A DNA stretch of 64,000 nt, from contig NZ_CP021251.1 in the NCBI RefSeq assembly GCF_002155265.1, positions 1,612,001 through 1,676,000 on the forward strand, written 5' to 3'. The DNA comes from Corynebacterium pseudotuberculosis (lineage in GTDB: Bacteria; Actinomycetota; Actinomycetes; Mycobacteriales; Mycobacteriaceae). The translations under genes were made by a program, and so were the position numbers. Shown piece after piece: positions 10,339 to 19,016 of this stretch (position 1 is the stretch's first letter; the number at the start of each line of letters is the position of its first letter). The notes under the pieces are model-generated. The model made no database searches, was not told the DNA's origin, and saw only the letters and a program-made list of their open reading frames with translations.

Positions 10339-11601
10339 GTGCTTTCCGTGTCTAGGCCTCGGAAGGTTGTAGTAGGTATTGCTGGGGGAGTCGCAGCATA
10401 TAAGGCTTGTCATGTAGTGCGTGCCTTTAAAGAGCTGGGTGATGATGTGCGAGTGGTCCCCACTGCAAACGCACTAAAATTCATTGGCACTGCGACGTTG
10501 GAAGCCTTGTCAGGAAACCCCGTTACCGCCAGCGTTTATGACTGCGTTGATGAGGTGCAGCATGTGAACGTCGGCAAGCAAGCGGATCTTATCGTCATAG
10601 CACCCGCTACTGCGGATCTTCTTGCTCGGATGGCTGCGGGACGTGCAGATGATCTTCTTACAGCTACGCTGTTGGTCGCTACATGTCCTGTGGTAGTGGC
10701 ACCGGCTATGCATACGGAAATGTGGTTGCATCCGGCGACCCAAGAAAATGTTCGTACTCTTCGACATCGTGGGATTAAAGTTTTGGATCCCGCGCATGGT
10801 CGTCTTACAGGCGTAGATACAGGACCTGGCCGGTTGCCTGATCCTCAACAAATCGTTGACTTAGCGTTAGCTGTTTATGAAGGTGCTGACTTACCCCGGG
10901 ATCTGGAAAACCGAAAAGTGGTGATCTCTGCTGGGGGCACACAAGAACGGATTGACCCTGTGCGCTGTATTACTAATAGCTCTTCGGGGCGTCAGGGGTT
11001 CGCTTTTGCAGAAATTGCGGCACAGCGCGGGGCGGATGTTGTGGTGGTTGCAGGTTGTACCGATGAATTACCTGTGCCCTTGGGTTCTCGGGTGCTTCGT
11101 GTGTCTTCTGCTCGAGATATGCATGCAGCGTGCATGGCTGAATCTGTTGATGCGGATATCGTTGTGATGGCTGCTGCGGTTGCGGATTACCGGCCGGTAT
11201 CTACGGCACCTTTAAAATTGAAGAAAGGCTCCGCTGATACTGAGTTATCGCATATAGCTCTGGTGGAAAACCCCGATATTCTTCGATCTCTCGTGGAAGC
11301 ACGGCAGGAAAAACAAATCAATGAATCGACGGTTATCGTGGGATTTGCCGCAGAAACCGGTGATTCCTCGCATAGTGCACTCGATTTTGCCAGGGAGAAA
11401 ATCTTGCGTAAAGGCTGCGATCTTTTGATGTGTAACGAGGTTGGTGAGGGCTTGGTCTTTGGGCAAGCGCGAAACCGAGGCTTTTTGTTAAATCCTTCTG
11501 GTGGGTATCGGGAGATCCCCGATGGATCTAAACTTTGTGTGGCTTCGACAATCCTGGATGCAGCAGTGAAATGTCTTGATCAAAAACGGGCAACGGGCTA
11601 A
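10339..11601 (+). CDS. coaBC: CoaBC, phosphopantothenoylcysteine decarboxylase / phosphopantothenate-cysteine ligase
   Basis: This bifunctional coenzyme A biosynthesis enzyme joins cysteine to 4'-phosphopantothenate (CoaB) and decarboxylates the product (CoaC). The N-terminal flavoprotein domain has GIAGGVAAYKA, the PAMHTEMW motif and ATADLLARMAAGRADDLL. The C-terminal CoaB domain has the conserved NSSSGRQG, AAAVADYRP and KLKKG motifs. A GTG at 10339 (420 aa) with AGAAAGG just upstream is preferred; GTG 10348 is also possible. An earlier in-frame TTG at 10270 would put the hairpin inside the coding region and is unlikely. Confidence 0.94.
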   Translation: MLSVSRPRKVVVGIAGGVAAYKACHVVRAFKELGDDVRVVPTANALKFIGTATLEALSGNPVTASVYDCVDEVQHVNVGKQADLIVIAPATADLLARMAAGRADDLLTATLLVATCPVVVAPAMHTEMWLHPATQENVRTLRHRGIKVLDPAHGRLTGVDTGPGRLPDPQQIVDLALAVYEGADLPRDLENRKVVISAGGTQERIDPVRCITNSSSGRQGFAFAEIAAQRGADVVVVAGCTDELPVPLGSRVLRVSSARDMHAACMAESVDADIVVMAAAVADYRPVSTAPLKLKKGSADTELSHIALVENPDILRSLVEARQEKQINESTVIVGFAAETGDSSHSALDFAREKILRKGCDLLMCNEVGEGLVFGQARNRGFLLNPSGGYREIPDGSKLCVASTILDAAVKCLDQKRATG

Positions 11602-11644
11602 ATCTTCCTAGCATTACAGGTAAGCTTTGTCTCATTCTTCGAGC

Positions 11645-11673
11645 TTGTCTTATTAGACAGCTTGGTCTATATT
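11645..11673 (+). promoter_or_regulatory. metK promoter with embedded McbR-type operator
   Basis: A -35 TTGTCT (11645-11650) and a -10 TATATT (11668-11673) are separated by exactly 17 bp. Within the spacer and touching the -10 lies TAGAC-N6-GTCTA (11654-11669), identical to the consensus described for McbR, the TetR-type repressor of methionine and cysteine genes in C. glutamicum, whose known targets include metK. Binding would block RNA polymerase directly. A 6-bp hairpin (11688-11704) follows in the leader. Confidence 0.85.
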
Positions 11674-11769
11674 ATGTGTCGTATGTAGGCGATGAGGAAT
11701 CGCCTTGCGAGCACACGCCAGCTGTTATGGTGTATTGCCTTCAGCACTCTTAAGTAAGGATAAAACTTA

Positions 11770-12999
11770 GTGACTCAGCACTCTCAGGCAAAGCTTCGCC
11801 TGTTTACTAGCGAATCGGTGACGGAGGGGCACCCAGACAAAATTTGTGACGCTGTTTCAGACACGATTTTGGATGCGTTGCTAACCGTCGATCCTCACGC
11901 CCGTGTTGCAGTAGAGACTGTTACTACAACCGGTTTGGTTCATGTGGTTGGAGAAGTTCGAACATCGGGATACGTGGAGATTCCCAAACTTGTCCGTGAC
12001 AAACTAATCGAGATCGGATTCAACTCTTCCGAGGTGGGCTTTGATGGTCGTACTTGTGGGGTGAGTGTTTCTATCGGGGAGCAATCCCAAGAAATCGGTG
12101 CAGGCGTAGACCAGTCTCATGAGGTGCGTTCTGGTTCTCAGACGGATGAGGATGATCAGGCTGGCGCAGGAGATCAGGGGTTGATGTTTGGTTATGCAAC
12201 CAAGGAAACCCCCACGTTGATGCCGCTGCCTATTGATCTGGCGCACCGGTTATCACGCCGTTTAACGCAGGTTCGTAAAGAAGGGATCGTTCCTAACCTT
12301 CGTCCTGACGGAAAAACGCAAGTCACCTTTGCCTATGATGAGTCAGGAAAACCTGTGCACTTGGACACTGTTGTGGTATCTACCCAACACGACCCGCAGG
12401 TCACCCAAGAATGGCTGCATGAGCAAATCCGTAAAAACGTTGTGGATTGGGTTCTCCGCGATGCCGGAATTGCCGGAAACCTAGCTGATAATGATTACAC
12501 GCTGCTTGTGAACCCCTCGGGCTCGTTTATCGTTGGTGGCCCCATGGGCGACGCTGGTCTGACTGGTCGCAAGATAATAGTGGACACTTACGGCGGAATG
12601 GCTCGGCATGGGGGTGGAGCTTTCTCTGGGAAAGATCCGAGTAAAGTTGATCGATCCGGCGCTTATGCGATGCGATGGGTGGCTAAAAACATAGTAGCGG
12701 CGGGGCTTGCTGACCGAGCAGAGGTCCAAGTGGCTTATGCAATTGGTCGAGCTAAACCGGTGGGACTCTATGTGGAAACGTTTGGTACTGCACACGCAGA
12801 GCTTAGTGATGAAAAAATTCAGCAGGCAGTGCTAGAGGTCTTTGACCTTAGGCCGGCCGCCATTATCCGCGATCTAGATCTGTTACGTCCGATCTATGCT
12901 GATACTGCAGCTTATGGGCACTTTGGACGAGATGATCTGGATCTTCCTTGGGAAAAAATTGATCGAGTGGAAGCTTTGCGCTCAGCAGTGGGCTTCTAG
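11770..12999 (+). CDS. metK: S-adenosylmethionine synthetase
   Basis: This 409-aa enzyme makes SAM from methionine and ATP. The signature hexapeptide-type motif [13 protein letters not shown] is at about residues 136-148 and the glycine-rich [16 protein letters not shown] loop is intact. [12 protein letters not shown] near the N-terminus carries the conserved His and Asp. The GTG start is at 11770 with AAGGA at 11756-11760. It has its own promoter with an McbR box, consistent with repression when methionine derivatives are plentiful. Confidence 0.97.
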   Translation: MTQHSQAKLRLFTSESVTEGHPDKICDAVSDTILDALLTVDPHARVAVETVTTTGLVHVVGEVRTSGYVEIPKLVRDKLIEIGFNSSEVGFDGRTCGVSVSIGEQSQEIGAGVDQSHEVRSGSQTDEDDQAGAGDQGLMFGYATKETPTLMPLPIDLAHRLSRRLTQVRKEGIVPNLRPDGKTQVTFAYDESGKPVHLDTVVVSTQHDPQVTQEWLHEQIRKNVVDWVLRDAGIAGNLADNDYTLLVNPSGSFIVGGPMGDAGLTGRKIIVDTYGGMARHGGGAFSGKDPSKVDRSGAYAMRWVAKNIVAAGLADRAEVQVAYAIGRAKPVGLYVETFGTAHAELSDEKIQQAVLEVFDLRPAAIIRDLDLLRPIYADTAAYGHFGRDDLDLPWEKIDRVEALRSAVGF

Positions 13000-13079
13000 T
13001 TCTTCATAATGCCGTAGAGAAATACCGGGTGGTTTACCCACTTCACCACAACTGTGGGATCAGAATGTATGATTTCCAC

Positions 13080-15110
13080 ATGCCTAAGACCCGTGAACCT
13101 GCTCCGCATTTGCCAGTGGCGCGGGTCTTACCCCTTTTGGGGATCGCGCATCTTGATCGCCCTTTTGAATATCTCATTGACTCGACGCAAGATGCTGTGG
13201 CTCAGCCAGGAGTGAGAGTCCGAGTTCGTTTTGGAGGGCGCTTAGTTGATGCTTTACTGCTTGAGCGTACTTCAGAGCAAGAGCATCAGGGACAACTCAA
13301 ATGGCTGGAACGAGTTATCTCTCCGGAGCAAGTATTCACTCCAGAGATGCGAGAGCTTGTCGACGCCCTAGCTGTCCGTTATGCAGCGATTACCTCGGAT
13401 ATCATTCGCGCCGCCATTCCCTCGCGCCACGCTAAGGCGGAAGAATCTGAGACGACTCGGCCGTGGGAAGAGCTTGGCCAAGTAGAAGAACCAGATTTAT
13501 CTGCATGGGCTACATACGTGCACGGCCAGTCTTTTGTCGATGCGATAATTTCTGGCAAGGCTGCACGAGCAGCGTGGCAAATTACTCCGGGGGACGATTG
13601 GTCAGCGGCTACAGCCGCATTGGCAGCCAAAGTTGCTAAGGACGGTGGCGGGGTACTCATCGTAGTTCCTGACCAACGGGATGTGGATAAGCTTGAGCAA
13701 GCGCTACGCAGACACGTTTCTGCTAAGCAGATCACTGTGCTTACCTCAGCGCTTGGGCCACAGGCTCGGTATCGTCGATTTTTAAGTATCCTTCATGGGC
13801 AAAGTCGTTTAGTCGTGGGAACCCGTAGTGCGGCTTTTGCGCCAGTGGCTAACCTTGCATTGGCAATCATTAAAGATGATGGGGATGAGAATCTTTCCGA
13901 TCCTAGAGCTCCGTACACTCATGCTCGCGAGGTTTTGACCACTCGAGTAAGCCAGAGACAGTGCTCATTACTGTTGGCAGGGCACTCGCGTACAGCAGAG
14001 ACACAGTTGTTGGTTGAATCTGGATGGGCACATGACCTTGTGGCTTCTCGAGACAGGATTCGTGCCCAGATGCCAAGGATTCGTGCTGTTGCTGATTCCA
14101 ACAACGCATTGGAACGAGACCCTTTAGCTTTTGCCGCGCGTATGTCCTCCACCGCGTTTAAGGCGTTACGCTCAGGGCTTCAGCGCGAAGAACCTGTGCT
14201 GATTCAAGTGCCACGCAAAGGGTACGTTCCGACACTTTCCTGTGGAACGTGTCGGGCTCCTGCTAGATGCCGGCATTGCAATGGTCCGTTAGAGTTACCC
14301 TCTGGATCAGAGATGAATGGGATGGGGGCTCTGCCTACATGTCGTTGGTGCGGACGCCCTGACTCGCATTACCGCTGTCCACAATGTGGTTCAAGCAAAT
14401 TACGTGCTGTTGTGTTGGGGGCTGAGCGAACTGCTGAAGAAATAGGCAGGGCTTTCCCCGGCGTACAGGTAATCACCTCTGGAGGACAACGGGTAGTGGA
14501 CTCGATACCCCACCAACCCGCTTTGGTGGTGTCTACCCCCGGTGCTGAGCCAGAAGTCATAGGGGGACGCTACGGCTCTGCTGTGTTTCTAGATGCATGG
14601 GCTTTGATCGGCAGACAAGATTTGCGTGCGGGAGAAGACACTCTTGCCAAATGGGCGGCTGCAGCGACGCTAGTAGCCCCGAATGATGCTGGCGGGGAAG
14701 TGGTGATTGCAGTGGATGCTAGCTTGCCGCAGGTTCAAGCGCTTATTAGGTGGGACATGGTTGGTGCTGCTCATCGAGAACTGCTGGAACGGAGAGAAGT
14801 GCACTTTCCGCCTGCTGCTCATATGGCAGCTATCGACGGTGCGCGTACTGCTTTGGACGCTTTTCTTTCGTTTACGGATTTGCCACCCCATACTGAGATT
14901 TTAGGACCCGTTGACCTGCCACCGGGAAATAAACTGCCTGGTGAATATGATGAGCGTGAATATGGGCCACCCCAACGTATTTTGATTAGAACTCCGCTGG
15001 CGGGGCGTAATCAATTAGGCCAGGCTCTGCGTGCCGGGCTGATTGAGCGTGGGGCGCGCAAGGAAGAACTCCCGCTTCGCATTAAAGTAGATCCCATTAA
15101 GGTGGGATAA
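13080..15110 (+). CDS. priA: PriA-like primosomal protein N', helicase motifs degenerate
   Basis: About 676 aa. PriA restarts stalled replication forks. The N-terminal DNA-binding domain and the paired zinc-binding cysteines (CGTC...CRHC and CRWC...CPQC, eight Cys in all) are intact. The Walker A GxGKT is missing and the Walker B/DEEH box is replaced by KDDGDE, so ATP-driven helicase activity is probably lost, as in other actinobacterial PriA proteins. The ATG at 13080 is chosen because homology starts there; in-frame GTG 13029 and ATG 13065 lack better ribosome-binding sites. It lies between metK and def. Confidence 0.9.
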   Translation: MPKTREPAPHLPVARVLPLLGIAHLDRPFEYLIDSTQDAVAQPGVRVRVRFGGRLVDALLLERTSEQEHQGQLKWLERVISPEQVFTPEMRELVDALAVRYAAITSDIIRAAIPSRHAKAEESETTRPWEELGQVEEPDLSAWATYVHGQSFVDAIISGKAARAAWQITPGDDWSAATAALAAKVAKDGGGVLIVVPDQRDVDKLEQALRRHVSAKQITVLTSALGPQARYRRFLSILHGQSRLVVGTRSAAFAPVANLALAIIKDDGDENLSDPRAPYTHAREVLTTRVSQRQCSLLLAGHSRTAETQLLVESGWAHDLVASRDRIRAQMPRIRAVADSNNALERDPLAFAARMSSTAFKALRSGLQREEPVLIQVPRKGYVPTLSCGTCRAPARCRHCNGPLELPSGSEMNGMGALPTCRWCGRPDSHYRCPQCGSSKLRAVVLGAERTAEEIGRAFPGVQVITSGGQRVVDSIPHQPALVVSTPGAEPEVIGGRYGSAVFLDAWALIGRQDLRAGEDTLAKWAAAATLVAPNDAGGEVVIAVDASLPQVQALIRWDMVGAAHRELLERREVHFPPAAHMAAIDGARTALDAFLSFTDLPPHTEILGPVDLPPGNKLPGEYDEREYGPPQRILIRTPLAGRNQLGQALRAGLIERGARKEELPLRIKVDPIKVG

Positions 15111-15240
15111 AGCTTGTGCGGTCCTGCTACTTTAAATAAAAGAAAGCCTGCGAACGTCGATACGCTTAGACAGCAGACAGCGCAGTCAGCTGGCAAAATT
15201 TATGTGAACCTACGGACTTAAAAAAAGGAACTGTATTCTC

Positions 15241-15750
15241 TTGACCATTCGTGACATCAGATTTTTTGGCGACCCAGTCCTTACCACGCGTGCAGATGAA
15301 GTAACCGTCTTTGACAAGAATTTAGAAAACTTGGTCACCGATATGCTTGAAACGATGGATGCGGCAGGCGGGGTAGGACTTGCGGCAAACCAAGTAGGGG
15401 TGACCAAGAGAGTATTTGTTTACGATTGCTCGCATATAGAGGACGGTTTGCGCGGGCATATTATCAATCCGGTGTGGGAGCCTATTGGAGAAGATACCCA
15501 ATTAGGGCCAGAAGGATGCTTGTCTATCCCCGATATCCAGGAAGATACAACTCGTTTTGAGACGGTGAAGGTTACTGGACAGGACGTGCGTGGGAAAACT
15601 TTTTCGATGGTGGCTTCCGGTTTAATGTCACGCTGTATTCAGCATGAGACGGATCATCTCGACGGGGTTTTGTTCCTTAAAAGACTCGATAAAGAACACC
15701 GCAAAGATGCAATGGCAACTATCAGGCAGTCTGAATGGTTCAACGCCTAA
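15241..15750 (+). CDS. def: Peptide deformylase
   Basis: This 169-aa metalloenzyme removes the formyl group from nascent N-termini. All three motifs are present: GVGLAANQ (44-51), EGCLS with metal ligand Cys93, and HETDH with ligands His135 and His139 and catalytic Glu136. The TTG start at 15241 follows AAAAAAGGAA by about 10 nt. It pairs functionally with the adjacent fmt, which adds the formyl group to initiator tRNA. Confidence 0.94.
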   Translation: MTIRDIRFFGDPVLTTRADEVTVFDKNLENLVTDMLETMDAAGGVGLAANQVGVTKRVFVYDCSHIEDGLRGHIINPVWEPIGEDTQLGPEGCLSIPDIQEDTTRFETVKVTGQDVRGKTFSMVASGLMSRCIQHETDHLDGVLFLKRLDKEHRKDAMATIRQSEWFNA

Positions 15751-15791
15751 CCGGGGATACTCAGCCGAATCAGTACACCAAGAAGGATAAA

Positions 15792-16733
15792 ATGCGTCTT
15801 ATATTTGCGGGAACTCCAGAACCTGCAGTTGTTGCTCTAGAAAAATTACTCGACAGTGACCACGAGGTGGTTGCTGTACTCACTCGTCCTGATGCTCCCA
15901 AAGGACGAGGAAGAACTTTGCAGCCTTCTCCCGTTGCCGCGCTGGCACAAGAACACGGGATAGAGGTACTTACCCCAAGGAGCATCAAACCTGATACCCC
16001 TGATGGTGAAGTATTCCGATCCCGGCTGGAAGAACTTTCCCCGGATTGTATCCCCGTGGTCGCCTATGGCAATTTGATCACACAAGATTTACTCGATGCA
16101 GTGCCTCACGGGTGGATCAACCTGCATTTTTCGTTGCTTCCTGCATGGCGGGGTGCGGCACCCGTACAAGCGGCTATTCGCCATGGAGATCCCGTCACTG
16201 GGGTTACAACATTCCGTATAGATCAAGGACTAGACACCGGTGACATCCTAGATACTTTGGTAGAACCGATCAGTCCTACAGATACCTCAGATGACGTGCT
16301 CACCCGTCTGGCTTATGCGGGTGCAGACCTATTGGTAAAAACGATGGATGATCTTGCATCAGGAAAAGCTACACCACGGCCACAGGTCGGGGAGGCCTCA
16401 TATGCGCACAAGATTCTTACTGAGGATGCAAAAGTAAATTGGAATGCCACTGCTGTAGACATTGACCGACTTATCCGTTCAGTAACTCCAGGTCCTGGGG
16501 CTTGGACGATGCTGGACCAACAACGCTTTAAACTTGGTCCTGTGACATACCTGTCCGCAGAAGAATGCTCGGTAGACAGGGGAGAATTGATAATCGAGAA
16601 GAATCGGGTTCTCGTAGGAACAAGTCATGGCTGCGTAAAACTAGGCATGATCCAACCTCAGGGTAAAAAACGAATGCAAGCGTCGGACTGGGCTCGTGGC
16701 CTGCACAACAAGGAAGGACTGAGGTTCGAATGA
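15792..16733 (+). CDS. fmt: Methionyl-tRNA formyltransferase
   Basis: This 313-aa enzyme formylates Met-tRNAfMet from 10-formyl-THF. MRLIFAGTPEPAV begins the Rossmann-like domain, NLHFSLLPAWRGAAP holds the catalytic His and SLLP loop, and DQGLDTGDIL carries the conserved Asp. The C-terminal OB-like domain follows. The ATG at 15792 has AGAAGGA 4 nt upstream; an earlier in-frame start at 15735 would overlap def and is rejected. Its stop overlaps the rsmB start by four bases (ATGA). Confidence 0.95.
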   Translation: MRLIFAGTPEPAVVALEKLLDSDHEVVAVLTRPDAPKGRGRTLQPSPVAALAQEHGIEVLTPRSIKPDTPDGEVFRSRLEELSPDCIPVVAYGNLITQDLLDAVPHGWINLHFSLLPAWRGAAPVQAAIRHGDPVTGVTTFRIDQGLDTGDILDTLVEPISPTDTSDDVLTRLAYAGADLLVKTMDDLASGKATPRPQVGEASYAHKILTEDAKVNWNATAVDIDRLIRSVTPGPGAWTMLDQQRFKLGPVTYLSAEECSVDRGELIIEKNRVLVGTSHGCVKLGMIQPQGKKRMQASDWARGLHNKEGLRFE

Positions 16734-18244
16734 GTCAAGGAGGATTCAGGTCTCGATCGCGATCGGCAGGAAAAACCAATCCTGATAAGGCTGCTGGGCG
16801 AGGTCCAGAGACTCAACGTAAATATGGGCAAAGAAATCGGTCACAGGTTAACAACAGGCCAGGTGGTCGGGTCTCAGAAAACCGTGGAAGACAAGGCGAT
16901 TTTCGGAAATTATCCGGAGTTGATATTGCACGAAGCCTCGCTTTCCATGTTCTTCACCGCGTAAGCTCAGAAGATGCTTTTGCCAACCTCGTCCTTCCCA
17001 AACTGCTTAATAAAGCCAACGTTCATGGCAGAGACGCTGCCTTTGCCACTGAGCTAACCTACGGAACATTACGCACGCTAGGCGTGCTGGATACGCTGCT
17101 TGCAGAGTGCTCGTCACGGGGTCTGGAGACAATCCACCCTGAGCTATTGAACGCGCTACGCCTTGGGGCTTATCAGCTAATGTACATGCGGGTAGAGCCC
17201 CACGCAGCCGTAGATACAACAGTTCGTATCGTGGAAGCCCTAGGCCATGATAAAGCCAAAGGATTTGCCAACGGAATCTTGCGTACCATTTCTCGGAGTA
17301 CGCCTGCAGAGTGGATGGAAAGACTCGCTCCACAAGGTGAGGTCGCAAACATCGCGTTTCGTACCGCACACCCTGAATGGATAGCACATAGCTTTTCCCG
17401 CGTCGTGGGACTTTCCAATCTAGAAGACGCACTTAGAGCAGACTCAGATCGCCCGATTGTGCACCTCGTGGCTCGTCCCGGTGAGATTAGCGCATTAGAG
17501 TTATCCCTCATCACCGGTGGGGAACAAGGTAAATACTCTCCTTACGCCGTTTACCTTGGAAGCGGCGATCCCGGTGAGCTAGAACCTGTGCAGCAACAAC
17601 TAGCAGCCGTACAAGATGAAGGAAGCCAGCTTATCGCGCGAGCTCTCACAGAGGCCTCCGTTGACGGAACCGATACTGGTCGCTGGTTAGATCTCTGTGC
17701 TGGCCCAGGCGGCAAAGCCGCGTTACTTGGTGCCCTCGCGCGTATCGACGCCGCTCACGTAGACGCCATAGAAGTCTCCGAGCATCGCGCACGTCTTATA
17801 GAAAAGACTGTTGCCGGACTACCAGTTCGTGTAAAAATCGCTGATGGGCGTAGACCCGGACTCGACAATGGCTATGACCGTGTTCTAGTTGACGCTCCCT
17901 GTTCAGGATTAGGAGCGCTGCGTCGTCGCCCTGATGCTCGCTGGCGTAAACGGGAATCAGATATTGCTGAGCTGGTTCCGTTACAAAGGGAACTTCTCGC
18001 CTCTGCATGTGAACTCGTTCGTCCTGGTGGTGTTGTGGTGTACTCAACATGCTCACCAGATTTACGTGAGACCCGAGAGATTGTTGACTATGCGTTGTCC
18101 GACCTAGGAATGGTGGAAGAAGACGCAGCTACTCTGGTGCCCGAGATGTCTGATACCGGAGAATATAAATCTGTTCAGATGTGGCCGCATCAACATGGAA
18201 CCGATGCCATGTTCTTTGCTGTTTTGAAAAAGCCACGTGCATAA
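16730..18244 (+). CDS. rsmB: 16S rRNA m5C967 methyltransferase RsmB
   Basis: This 504-aa Sun/Fmu-family enzyme has a roughly 60-residue Arg/Gly/Asn-rich disordered N-terminus, then a NusB-like domain (about 65-200), then a SAM methyltransferase domain. The SAM loop LDLCAGPGGKAALLG, the DAPCSGLGALRRRPD motif with its Cys, and the YSTCSP motif with the second Cys match the two-cysteine m5C mechanism. The basic extension, typical of actinobacterial versions, probably aids RNA binding. It is translationally coupled to fmt by an ATGA overlap. Confidence 0.94.
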   Translation: MSQGGFRSRSRSAGKTNPDKAAGRGPETQRKYGQRNRSQVNNRPGGRVSENRGRQGDFRKLSGVDIARSLAFHVLHRVSSEDAFANLVLPKLLNKANVHGRDAAFATELTYGTLRTLGVLDTLLAECSSRGLETIHPELLNALRLGAYQLMYMRVEPHAAVDTTVRIVEALGHDKAKGFANGILRTISRSTPAEWMERLAPQGEVANIAFRTAHPEWIAHSFSRVVGLSNLEDALRADSDRPIVHLVARPGEISALELSLITGGEQGKYSPYAVYLGSGDPGELEPVQQQLAAVQDEGSQLIARALTEASVDGTDTGRWLDLCAGPGGKAALLGALARIDAAHVDAIEVSEHRARLIEKTVAGLPVRVKIADGRRPGLDNGYDRVLVDAPCSGLGALRRRPDARWRKRESDIAELVPLQRELLASACELVRPGGVVVYSTCSPDLRETREIVDYALSDLGMVEEDAATLVPEMSDTGEYKSVQMWPHQHGTDAMFFAVLKKPRA

Positions 18245-18314
18245 AAATATTTTTAAAAACCCGGATTGGCTTCGCAGGATAGCGCTTCTTATTTCTTGAC
18301 TCTGAAAGCACGGC

Positions 18315-18320
18315 TAAAAT
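18315..18320 (+). promoter_or_regulatory. -10 box of a probably leaderless rpe promoter
   Basis: TAAAAT ends 8 nt before the rpe ATG, and no Shine-Dalgarno is present between them. A TTGACT at 18296-18301 is only 13 bp away, so it is unlikely to be the paired -35. The predicted start point at or next to the A of ATG would make a leaderless mRNA. Confidence 0.5.
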
Positions 18321-18328
18321 ACTGAGTT

Positions 18329-19003
18329 ATGACAACAGAAGCGCGCCAACCCATTATCGCTCCGTCGATTCTTTCCGCTGATTTTTCCAAATTAGGGGAA
18401 GAAATAGCAGAAGTGTCGCACGCCGACTGGATCCATGTGGACATTATGGACGGCCATTTTGTTCCTAATCTCTCTTTTGGCGCTGACATCACAAAAGCCG
18501 CACATGCATCGACGGAACAACCCCTTGACGTTCACCTCATGATTGAGGAACCTGAAAAATGGGTAGACCACTACATCGATGCTGGTGCTAGCTGCGTGAT
18601 CTTCCACGTAGAAGCCACGTCCGACCCCAGTGCGCTGGCACACCATATTAGATCCCGAGGCGTCCGCGCAGGGTTTTCTTTGCGTCCTGGCACCACTATT
18701 GAGCCGTATCTACCCCAACTGTCGGACTTTGATCAGGTTTTGGTGATGAGCGTAGAGCCTGGGTTCGGGGGCCAAAAATTTATGCCTGATCAGCTTGAAA
18801 AAGTTAGGAAGTTGCGTCAAGAGATTGATAGCCGAAATCTAGACGTTATCATCGAAATCGATGGAGGAATTTCTGCAGACACCATAGCGCAGGCCGCAGA
18901 AGCAGGTTGTGATGCATTTGTAGCTGGTTCCGCAGTATATAAACACAAGGATCGCAATGCGGCGATCGATGAGCTCCGTGAATTGGCACAGCGTGCGCGG
19001 TGA
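18329..19003 (+). CDS. rpe: Ribulose-phosphate 3-epimerase
   Basis: This 224-aa TIM-barrel enzyme interconverts ribulose-5-P and xylulose-5-P. The metal-binding HVDIMDGHFVPN motif, DVHLM, MSVEPGFGGQKF and the phosphate-binding EIDGGI and AGSAVY motifs are intact. Here it heads the riboflavin genes rather than the pentose phosphate cluster at 35-42 kb. Ribulose-5-P is the RibB substrate, so the linkage makes biochemical sense. No Shine-Dalgarno precedes the ATG (see the upstream -10). Confidence 0.96.
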   Translation: MTTEARQPIIAPSILSADFSKLGEEIAEVSHADWIHVDIMDGHFVPNLSFGADITKAAHASTEQPLDVHLMIEEPEKWVDHYIDAGASCVIFHVEATSDPSALAHHIRSRGVRAGFSLRPGTTIEPYLPQLSDFDQVLVMSVEPGFGGQKFMPDQLEKVRKLRQEIDSRNLDVIIEIDGGISADTIAQAAEAGCDAFVAGSAVYKHKDRNAAIDELRELAQRAR

Positions 19004-19016
19004 AAAGAAAATTGGT

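Noticed and set aside
15735..15791. Longer fmt start overlapping def
   Set aside because: The ATG at 15792 has a strong AGAAGGA site and begins the conserved MRLIFAGTPE motif.
18296..18320. TTGACT/TAAAAT as a classic -35/-10 pair for rpe
   Set aside because: The spacing is 13 bp, too short for a sigma-70-type promoter; only the -10 is retained.
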